A DNA stretch of 64,000 bases from Selenomonas dianae. Its GTDB lineage: Bacteria > Bacillota > Negativicutes > Selenomonadales > Selenomonadaceae. The stretch spans positions 1,850,001-1,914,000 of the forward strand of contig NZ_CP128650.1 of NCBI RefSeq assembly GCF_030644225.1, given 5' to 3'. The position numbers and the translations under genes are program-made. Positions 57,714 through 64,000 of the stretch are shown piece after piece. The stretch's first letter is position 1; each line of letters starts with the position of its first letter. The notes beneath the pieces were generated by a model. It searched no databases. It was given only the letters and a program-made list of their open reading frames with translations, and was not told where the DNA came from.

Positions 57714-58526
57714 TCACTCATCCTCATGACGTTCACGGCAGATCCCACGCTCCGCATTGCGGAGGAAACGCAGGAGATGATCGACCTCCTCGCAGGAGTC
57801 CACCTCCTGTTCGATGACCGCAATCGCCTGTGTGAGGTTCAGCCCCGAACGGTAGAGAATCTTGTATGCCTGCTTGATGCGGCGGCGCACGTCAATCGGA
57901 ATGCCCGCGCGCGAGATGCCGACGCTGTTCAGCCCCACGGCACGCGCGGGGTGTCCGTCCACCATCGTAAACGGCACAACATCCTGCACGAGCTTCGACG
58001 TGCCGCCGATCATCGCATTGCGCCCGATCTTCACGAACTGATGCACGCCCGCCATACCGCCGATCACAACGCCGTCCTCAACGATGGCGTGCCCCGCGAG
58101 CATCGCCGCATTGCTCATGATAATGCGGTTGCCGAGCACGCAGTTGTGCGCGATATGTGTGTACGCCATCAGCAGACAGTCATCGCCGATGCGCGTTTCC
58201 TCACCCTCGCCCGTGGCACGGTGCACCGTCGCACACTCGCGGATCGTCGTACGGTCGCCGATGAACGTATAGCTTTTCTCACCCTTGAACTTCAGATCCT
58301 GCGGTATCTCGCCAATCGACGCGCCTTGGAAAATATGGCAGTCACGGCCGATCTGCGTCCACTCCTTGATAACGACGTGCGGACCGATCTTCGTCCCCTC
58401 GCCGATCTGGACATGATCCGAGATGACCGCATAGGGACCGATCTCCACGTTCCTTGCGATGCGCGCCGTCGGCGCAACCACCGCCGTTTCGTGGATGTAG
58501 GCAAGTACCTTGCTGCTGCCTGTCAT
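57714..58526 (-). CDS. lpxA: UDP-N-acetylglucosamine acyltransferase
   Basis: A 270-residue left-handed beta-helix acyltransferase doing the first step of lipid A synthesis. Hexapeptide repeats run from IHETAVVAPTARIARNVEIG onward, and the catalytic histidine is in NAAMLAGHAIVEDG. The C-terminal helical domain has IPIDVRRRIKQAYKILYRSG. ATG 58526 follows GAAGGAGTTGAAATAG. A 167-bp spacer precedes it. Confidence 0.97.
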   Translation of the reverse strand: MTGSSKVLAYIHETAVVAPTARIARNVEIGPYAVISDHVQIGEGTKIGPHVVIKEWTQIGRDCHIFQGASIGEIPQDLKFKGEKSYTFIGDRTTIRECATVHRATGEGEETRIGDDCLLMAYTHIAHNCVLGNRIIMSNAAMLAGHAIVEDGVVIGGMAGVHQFVKIGRNAMIGGTSKLVQDVVPFTMVDGHPARAVGLNSVGISRAGIPIDVRRRIKQAYKILYRSGLNLTQAIAVIEQEVDSCEEVDHLLRFLRNAERGICRERHEDE

Positions 58527-58693
58527 CTATTTCAACTCCTTCAGCCCCAAACAAAATCGGGGCAGACATATCCACTCTCTGTTAATATCCGGCAGGAGAG
58601 GTGATTTTTCACATGGGAAAATCAGCCGTTAACGCCGAATAATCCTGTTTATCGGTGGATTATGTCCGGTTTTCCTGCATTGATCGCTTTATT
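58527..58693 (-). other. intergenic spacer between fabZ and lpxA
   Basis: 167 bp without a gene. A perfect 7-bp stem ATAATCC/GGATTAT (58639-58663, 11-nt loop) is the clearest structure; no U tract follows, and no convincing promoter was found. Confidence 0.4.
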
Positions 58694-59134
58694 TTAGAGT
58701 TCATCCCCATTTTTCAGTGCAAACTTGAAATCCGCCGAAGCGACAAGCTCATCGTTCACATAGGCATCCGCGTGCAGCACGCCAAACACACCGCGCACGC
58801 GCACGAGCTCCGCCTTCGTCACAACGACATCGCCGGGGACGACGGGACGCTTGAACTTCACATTCTCCATCCCGCCAAAGAGCGCGATCTTGCCGCGATG
58901 CTCCTCGGGATAGAGCATCGTCACGCCGCCCACCTGCGCCATGCCCTCAAGGAGCAGAACGCCGGGCATGATCGGATGCCCCGGGAAATGCCCGAGGAAA
59001 AACGGCTCGTTCATCGTCACGCACTTGATGCCCGTCGCCGATTTGAACGGCACTAGTTCCGTGATCCGATCCACGAGCAGCATCGGCGGGCGATGCGGCA
59101 GAATCTGCTGAATCTCATTGATGTCCAAAGTCAT
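58694..59134 (-). CDS. fabZ: 3-hydroxyacyl-ACP dehydratase FabZ
   Basis: A 146-residue hot-dog-fold dehydratase. The N-terminal ILPHRPPMLLVDRI and the active-site GHFPGHPIMPGVLLLEGMAQ with catalytic His and Glu are present. It works in fatty acid elongation and draws on the 3-hydroxyacyl-ACP pool that LpxA also uses. The start ATG 59134 follows GAGAGGAACTAGC; upstream residues belong to the lpxC overlap. It is 1 bp from the lpxC stop. Confidence 0.97.
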   Translation of the reverse strand: MTLDINEIQQILPHRPPMLLVDRITELVPFKSATGIKCVTMNEPFFLGHFPGHPIMPGVLLLEGMAQVGGVTMLYPEEHRGKIALFGGMENVKFKRPVVPGDVVVTKAELVRVRGVFGVLHADAYVNDELVASADFKFALKNGDEL

Positions 59135-59135
59135 G

Positions 59136-59960
59136 CTAGTTCCTCTCCTCTGCAATCTGTTTTGCCAGTGCCGTGTTCAGCGCGTGCCCCGACGCAACGG
59201 CAACGATATGACCGCGAATCATCCCCGCGAGGCGCAGATCCCCGAGCACATCGAGAATCTTGTGGCGCACGAGCTCGTTCGGGAAGTTCAGCGGATTCAT
59301 CCACCCCTCGTCGTTGTAGACAATCACCGTTTCGAGCGAGCCGCCAAGGCCGAGACCGTTTGCCTGCAGTGCTTTGACTTCCTTCTCGTAGGCAATCGTC
59401 CGCGCGGGTGCAATCTCGCGCTCGTATGCCTCGGGTGTCACCTCGATATCGTAGTACTGCACACCGATGAGCGGATGCTCGTTCAGCGATGTAAACGAGA
59501 CACGCAGCCCCTCATAGGGCAGCGCCATGATGAAATGACTGCCGTCGTCCACGCGATAGACGCGGTCGATCACCGTCACGCGACGCTCCGCATCCTGCTC
59601 CACCGTCCCCGCCTCCGCAATCAAGCGAAAGAACGTACGCGCACTGCCGTCCACCACGGGCGGCTCCTCCGCGTCGAGCAGGACAAGACAGTTGTCAATG
59701 CCATGCACGTGGAGCGCACTCATCAGATGCTCAATCGTAAAGAATTTCAGCGTCCCCGCACCGATCGTCGTCGCTCGAAGCGTCGCCGTCACATGCGCCG
59801 CCGTTGCCGCGACAGGCAGAGCCTCAGGCAGATCGGAGCGCATGAACTGTATCCCCGTCCCCGGTGCGGCGGGAGCGAGTTCCATATGTACCGGCTTCCC
59901 CGAGTGCAGTCCGATGCCGTCATAGACCACACGCGCCGCCAGTGTTCTCTCTCTTTGCAA
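59136..59960 (-). CDS. lpxC: UDP-3-O-acyl-N-acetylglucosamine deacetylase
   Basis: A 274-residue zinc deacetylase, the committed step of lipid A synthesis. Zinc ligands are visible: His in TIEHLMSALHVHGIDN, and His/Asp in VRHKILDVLGDLRL; the catalytic His is in VASGHALN. The N-terminal region VVYDGIGLHSGKPVHMEL is typical. The start is TTG 59960 after GAGGATAACGC. It is the first gene behind the promoter at 59999-60027. Confidence 0.96.
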   Translation of the reverse strand: MQRERTLAARVVYDGIGLHSGKPVHMELAPAAPGTGIQFMRSDLPEALPVAATAAHVTATLRATTIGAGTLKFFTIEHLMSALHVHGIDNCLVLLDAEEPPVVDGSARTFFRLIAEAGTVEQDAERRVTVIDRVYRVDDGSHFIMALPYEGLRVSFTSLNEHPLIGVQYYDIEVTPEAYEREIAPARTIAYEKEVKALQANGLGLGGSLETVIVYNDEGWMNPLNFPNELVRHKILDVLGDLRLAGMIRGHIVAVASGHALNTALAKQIAEERN

Positions 59961-59998
59961 GCGTTATCCTCCTCGGACACTCACTATAGTTCGTTACC

Positions 59999-60027
59999 AT
60001 GATACTAAAATTTTATAGAAGTTGCAA
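59999..60027 (-). promoter_or_regulatory. promoter of the lpxC-led LPS superoperon
   Basis: TTGCAA (60022-60027), 17-bp spacer, TATCAT (59999-60004) on the minus strand, 38 bp before the lpxC TTG. Its -35 lies only 13 bp from the -35 of the divergent ssrA promoter. Confidence 0.8.
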
Positions 60028-60040
60028 GAAAAAACACGAT

Positions 60041-60069
60041 TTGACACGAATCGGGACATCTGTTATTAT
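60041..60069 (+). promoter_or_regulatory. promoter of ssrA
   Basis: TTGACA (60041-60046), 17-bp spacer, TATTAT (60064-60069), 28 bp before the tmRNA 5' end. Confidence 0.85.
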
Positions 60070-60097
60070 AATGTCAAGCATATTAGCTTCCATTATC

Positions 60098-60449
60098 GGG
60101 GATGTAATGGTCTCGACGGGGATGGGTAGTATGTGGACAGCGAGCCGGGGGGTCATCAACCCGTTAGTAAGGTGAACACTTTTATTAAACATAAAAGCAA
60201 ACGAAGACTACGCTCTGGCGGCTTAAGCCAGCCCCTTTCCGTCTGCCTCCCGCACGGATGGAGCAAGGGGTCAAACGCGGGATACCTGAGAGCCATCGCA
60301 CGATAACTCTCACGGGAACCTCATCGTGATCGGTGCAGGACAGCCTGTCTGCGGGCGGCACTCCACCTAAACCAAAGCACAGACTGCGCTCGGAGAAATC
60401 CATGTAGTATTATCTTCGGACAGGAGTTCGATTCTCCTCATCTCCACCA
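60098..60449 (+). ncRNA. ssrA: transfer-messenger RNA (tmRNA)
   Basis: A 352-nt tmRNA that rescues stalled ribosomes with SmpB. The 5' end GGGGATG pairs with the 3' CATCTCC followed by encoded CCA, forming the tRNA-like acceptor. The T arm is GGAGTTCGATTCTCC. The message part encodes ANEDYALAA followed by TAA at 60197-60226. GC-rich pseudoknot-like repeats fill the rest. Confidence 0.96.
60197..60226 (+). other. tmRNA tag-peptide reading frame
   Basis: GCA resume codon through TAA encodes ANEDYALAA, ending in the ALAA degradation signal read by ClpXP-type proteases. Confidence 0.9.
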
Positions 60450-60463
60450 ATTCGACTGCAGAG

Positions 60464-60485
60464 CCGCCCATCCGGGCGGTTTTTT
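60464..60485 (+). terminator. intrinsic terminator of ssrA
   Basis: CCGCCC/GGGCGG stem with a 4-nt loop followed by six T, 15 bp after the tmRNA 3' end. Confidence 0.9.
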
Positions 60486-60498
60486 GTTGTATCAAAAG

Positions 60499-60545
60499 AA
60501 AAAGGGGGTGTGCACCGAAGTCGAAAAACTTCGGTGCACACCCCC
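60499..60545 (-). terminator. intrinsic terminator after the second TPS exoprotein
   Basis: A 17-bp perfect stem (60504-60520 with 60529-60545) and an 8-nt loop, followed on the minus strand by TTTTTCTT. It is 8 bp after the exoprotein stop. Confidence 0.88.
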
Positions 60546-60552
60546 GATCAAT

Positions 60553-63120
60553 TTATCGCTCGTCGGCGAAGATAATGGTCTCCTCTGCCTCGCTCATCGT
60601 GAGCGGCTGCATCGGATCCTCTGCATACGTCGCAACATCGACCGCGTCCTCCGTTGACACAACCGTTGTCGTATCCTGTGCCGTCGCCATGCGGTTCGTC
60701 GTATCGTCGGCATTGATAACCGTCTGCATCAGCGTATATTTCTCAGCATCCGAAATGTTCGACGCTTTGTTGATCGCTTGCATTGCTCCCATAATAACAC
60801 CAATCGAGGCGCGTCCGTTCGGGCTCTTCTGACTCAGCTCACGCATCTGGATGGTGAGATTCTCGCGGCGTTCGACGGCATTGTGACTTGCCTCAAGAGC
60901 GGCACGCGCCTTGCGCTCTCCCATCTCCATATTCTCCGCATCACTTGCAGGGACATCCTCGCCCGCAGGAGAAACAGACGGCATCGGCGAGACGGGCACG
61001 TCGGGGAGCTTCGGCAGAGCAGGGACGGCGGGAGCGGTGCTCACCACCTTAAAACGATCCATCTCGACATTATTCAGTTTGACATGGGAATCCACGTCAC
61101 GTTGAAGCGAAACAACTGAACCGTCCGTACGATGTGATACCCCACCAGTCATTAGCACACCTTCTGAGGCGACCGTACTGCCCTTTGTATTCCCCTTCCA
61201 AACACCAACAGCCCCCGCAGAAAAACTAACATACTGTTTTCCGCTGACGGACGAATCCCAGACGTTAATCTTATGATCTGCTGTAGTAGCAACCAGTTTT
61301 CCTTCACCTGTATCAGGATCGGCGTTTATATCGTCGTAGGTATGCAGTGCACCGAAACTAAGATTCGCCCCCGTGATCGCCGAATCGTTGACAATATTGG
61401 TCGTACCGCTATTGGTGGAAAGGAAGCCTCTTTTTTCATCTACGGCAAGCTTTGTATGATCGATACGGAGTGCATTGTCAACAGTTGCTGTCTGTGTTTC
61501 CCTATCCTTTGTCAGCATCCACGTCTGAAGAGCGTGAATCAGAGCCTCCCGTGTTTGAATGTCTGAGTCCTTCAGCTGGACGTTTCCACCAAACATACGC
61601 ATATTATCCGCTTTGATATGCACCCCGTCCGTACGTAGGGCATTCCCCGCCACCGCCGCAACATCTCTCCGATATACTCCGTCATACATACGCTGCGCAG
61701 CCACAACATTGAAGCTGCCGGAAGCATCCACCTCTGTTCCATTTAGATTCACTGTCGAACCGGTCAGTGTGAATGAATCATCATCCGACTTGGTTTTCCC
61801 CGTCAGTGTTCCTCCCTCGACGGTGAGCGCATTGCCCTTTGTTGTACGCCACTCGTCGGAAACACTCTTAGGTTCATATTCCTTCTCCGCATTGGAAATA
61901 CGCTCCGTATACTGCGCAGCAGAGATATTTCCTGTGACATCGGATTCCAGTGCAGAATCCTTCATTGTCACCTTGCCGCCATTGATATAGAACCACGCAT
62001 AGTTGCCGCCGCCCTGCTGATTCAGCGTCACATGGTTCAGCGTCACGGTGTTGTCCAGCCCAGCGCGATGCACCTGCACAGCACGTCCGTGATCCATATC
62101 ACCAGTCTGCTGATAATCCTGTTCTCCGCGAATCTCGATCTTACTGCCGATGATCGTGCTGTTCTTCAGATCGACCTTGCCGCCCGAGAGACTGTACTGT
62201 CCACTTCGTCCTGTAAAACCGTTCGCCGAAAGCACATTCGTTGCATCCGCATCTTCACGATAGGCATTGCCGTTGTAACCCGCCTGCTTGACCGCCATTG
62301 CCTCGAACTTTCCACCGCTGCTGACAACAGCCCTGTCCAGATTCACCGATGAGCCGACCACACGAATATCGGCATCGTTGTAGACGTTCATCGTCCCGTG
62401 GAACTCCGCCGTATTGTCCTTTGTCGTCGTGACGCGCACGGGCTGCGTTTCCCCATCCTTGGGATCCATCCACATATGTGCGCGATCCCCCGCAAAGATC
62501 AGCGCATAGTGTTTGTACCCGGTCCTTTTGTCCGAGGGATTGAATATCACGCCATCGGCGACAACAACCTTACCGCCGTAGATATTCAGCGTATTGCCAA
62601 CACCAATCTTCGCCCCGCTGTCGATCGTGACCGCCTTAACCCCCTGCGCCCCTTGTGCCAGCGTATAGTTGCTCCCGCTCGCCGCAGCGTTAAAGTCCCC
62701 CGAGCTCATCGCAAGGGTCGAGAGCGTAATATTCGCCGCGTCAATGGACGCATTGCCGCCGATATGGATACCGTTCGGATTGACGACGAAGAGGGGATGT
62801 GCGCCCGTCTGCGTCATCGTGCCGAGGAGCTCGGACACCTTGTCACTCGTCACACGGTTGAGCAGTGCGCCCGCCGCCGTGTTGAAGTTCAGCAGTTCCC
62901 CCTTCCCGATGCTGAAATCGTTCCAGTTGATGATGCTGTTCGTCTGTGCCGTAATCGTTGCGCCGCTGCCGACCTGCACAAGATTGCCCGCACTGATGTC
63001 CACGCGCCCCTGCTCGACGACACCGCCCGAGGGCATTGCAAACACCGAACTACTGAGCGCAAGTGTGATAAGTGCCGTAAGCGTGCTCCTACGGAGATTC
63101 TTCTTCCATTTCGTAGTCAT
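60553..63120 (-). CDS. two-partner secretion exoprotein (TpsA, filamentous haemagglutinin-like)
   Basis: An 855-residue secreted protein. A signal peptide (1-28, ending SSSVFA) is followed by the TPS domain with IINWNDFSIGKGE and NPNGIHIGGNASIDAANITL, then a beta-helix built from repeated short strands with alternating small and polar residues. A proline-rich stretch (PALPKLPDVPVSPMPSVSP) leads to a predicted helical C-terminus (RKARAALEASHNAVERRE). No YDG repeats, so it is distinct from the giant exoprotein. The transporter gene starts off to the right and ends 27 bp upstream, the canonical TpsB-TpsA order. Confidence 0.92.
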   Translation of the reverse strand: MTTKWKKNLRRSTLTALITLALSSSVFAMPSGGVVEQGRVDISAGNLVQVGSGATITAQTNSIINWNDFSIGKGELLNFNTAAGALLNRVTSDKVSELLGTMTQTGAHPLFVVNPNGIHIGGNASIDAANITLSTLAMSSGDFNAAASGSNYTLAQGAQGVKAVTIDSGAKIGVGNTLNIYGGKVVVADGVIFNPSDKRTGYKHYALIFAGDRAHMWMDPKDGETQPVRVTTTKDNTAEFHGTMNVYNDADIRVVGSSVNLDRAVVSSGGKFEAMAVKQAGYNGNAYREDADATNVLSANGFTGRSGQYSLSGGKVDLKNSTIIGSKIEIRGEQDYQQTGDMDHGRAVQVHRAGLDNTVTLNHVTLNQQGGGNYAWFYINGGKVTMKDSALESDVTGNISAAQYTERISNAEKEYEPKSVSDEWRTTKGNALTVEGGTLTGKTKSDDDSFTLTGSTVNLNGTEVDASGSFNVVAAQRMYDGVYRRDVAAVAGNALRTDGVHIKADNMRMFGGNVQLKDSDIQTREALIHALQTWMLTKDRETQTATVDNALRIDHTKLAVDEKRGFLSTNSGTTNIVNDSAITGANLSFGALHTYDDINADPDTGEGKLVATTADHKINVWDSSVSGKQYVSFSAGAVGVWKGNTKGSTVASEGVLMTGGVSHRTDGSVVSLQRDVDSHVKLNNVEMDRFKVVSTAPAVPALPKLPDVPVSPMPSVSPAGEDVPASDAENMEMGERKARAALEASHNAVERRENLTIQMRELSQKSPNGRASIGVIMGAMQAINKASNISDAEKYTLMQTVINADDTTNRMATAQDTTTVVSTEDAVDVATYAEDPMQPLTMSEAEETIIFADER

Positions 63121-63147
63121 GCGAGACCTTCCTTTCCCCTATCGCTT

Positions 63148-64000
63148 TTAGAAGCTCATGCTTGCCGAGAAGTTCCACGGACGGCGGTTCTGGCGCAGTG
63201 TACTAAGATCAACCTTGTTTGCCTCCTTGATGATGTGCGCATAGTCCACCGCGAGGGACAGCCCGCTGCGCGGATTGGTATAGCGAACACCGAGACCAAT
63301 CGAGCCGATGGTATCGTGGTCGAAGCCGACGCTGCGCGGGTTCGCGTTGTTCCACAGCCACGCATAGTCCGTAAACGCGACGAAGCGCAGCCCCTTGTCC
63401 ACCTCGGGCGTATAAATTTCGATCTTGCCGACGATGCCCTTGTCCGCGCTCATCGCACGCTCATCAAAACCGCGCACGCTCGTCGCACCACCCGCACCGA
63501 TCTGCTCGGCGGAGATGATGTGCTGCCCCGTATACTGCCCCGTGAGGCTTACTCCTGTAATCCAATCGCTCTGCGAGCGTGCCTGATAATTCACACCTGC
63601 ACGCAGGAGGAGGAACTGCGCATCGCTCCCCGGCGTGATGTTCGCGTACTCCTTTTCATCACCGCTTACATTCGCCGCAAGTCCGACATTGTAGCCGAAC
63701 GTGGAGTTCTCCCTGCGCTCCCGATGACTAAAATCCATCGAGGCAAGGATCACGCGGTAGTCGTTGCGGTAGTTGATCGGTGTTCCACTGAAACTGAAGC
63801 CATAGTCGCTGCGCATCTTGCGATACCCGATGCCAAAGTCGAGGATGTTCTTCGTACGCGAGGTATAGGTAAGGAACTGGCGATAGTGCAGATCGAGCGC
63901 AAGGCTCTTGCCCGCGAGATCCAAGTCGAGTAGTCCGGGGTACGGCTGCATATCGTCGATATGGACGTTCCCGTAGCTCGCCTGTACGGAGATCTCACTA
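63148..64000 (-). CDS. two-partner secretion outer membrane transporter (TpsB), partial
   Basis: The C-terminal 283 residues of a ShlB/FhaC-family barrel; the frame stays open to the right edge, so the POTRA domains and start are outside the window. The substrate-loop motif is GATSVRGFDERAMS, and the strand SIGLGVRYTNPRSGLSLAVDYAH and the ending NFSASMSF, with a terminal Phe, match outer membrane barrels. It should export the exoprotein encoded directly downstream. An in-frame ATG at 63951 is an internal methionine, not the start. Confidence 0.93.
   Translation of the reverse strand, partial: SEISVQASYGNVHIDDMQPYPGLLDLDLAGKSLALDLHYRQFLTYTSRTKNILDFGIGYRKMRSDYGFSFSGTPINYRNDYRVILASMDFSHRERRENSTFGYNVGLAANVSGDEKEYANITPGSDAQFLLLRAGVNYQARSQSDWITGVSLTGQYTGQHIISAEQIGAGGATSVRGFDERAMSADKGIVGKIEIYTPEVDKGLRFVAFTDYAWLWNNANPRSVGFDHDTIGSIGLGVRYTNPRSGLSLAVDYAHIIKEANKVDLSTLRQNRRPWNFSASMSF

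Overview
The window (about 60 percent GC outside a few AT-richer islands) reads as a chromosome segment of a Gram-negative member of the Firmicutes lineage, most likely a Selenomonas/Centipeda-type bacterium (Negativicutes). The reasons are the combination, on one piece of DNA, of Firmicutes-type features (PolC-type replicative polymerase, L7Ae-like gene ahead of rpsL, sigma-D-like flagellin promoter) with a full lipid A/KDO/LPS-transport gene set and two-partner secretion proteins that need an outer membrane. The genus is an inference; no 16S gene is present.

Layout. 1-8416: fused str and S10 ribosomal operons on the minus strand (L7Ae-like, rpsL, rpsG, fusA, tuf, rpsJ, rplC, rplD, rplW, rplB, rpsS, rplV, start of rpsC), with a consensus promoter at 8388-8416 and an unusual 224-bp structured spacer between rplB and rpsS. 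8480-12139: a minus-strand unit of a two-partner-secretion (TPS) outer membrane transporter, trmB and ftsW. 12159-16430: plus-strand low-molecular-weight tyrosine phosphatase followed by a tightly coupled, AT-richer three-gene cassette: a compact UvrD-like helicase, a DarT-like ADP-ribosyltransferase and a DraG-type ADP-ribosylglycohydrolase with a possible C-terminal HTH. This cassette is the best candidate for an undescribed toxin-antitoxin or antiphage system. 16459-27891: one 3780-residue TPS exoprotein with about 25 YDG repeats. 27898-31357: flagellin between two Rpn-family nuclease genes, plus a remnant of a third.

31364-41753: housekeeping genes on the minus strand: cca, a gamma-carbonic-anhydrase-like protein, ndk, a PduO-type adenosyltransferase, polA, coaE, a lytic transglycosylase and polC. 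The PolC lacks the exonuclease domain that normally interrupts its PHP domain, and PolA has a degenerate exonuclease region. 41779-42206: tRNA cluster (two identical tRNA-Gly and one CAU tRNA). 42223-45150: a chemoreceptor, a small membrane protein and a DUF4160/DUF2442 pair.

45158-60027: a near-complete lipopolysaccharide superoperon on the minus strand: lpxC, fabZ, lpxA, lpxI, lpxB, msbA, a waaA-lpxK fusion, kdsB, then (from an internal promoter) kdsA, kdsD, kdsC, lpxL, lptC, lptA, lptB. Together these make lipid A, make and attach KDO, flip the core and power LPS export. 60041-60485: ssrA (tmRNA), divergent from lpxC. 60499-64000: a second, canonical TPS pair, with the transporter running off the right end. 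Several genes appear to start with TTG (rpsC, rpsS, rplC, rpsJ, slt, lpxB, lpxC), judged from Shine-Dalgarno position and family N-termini.
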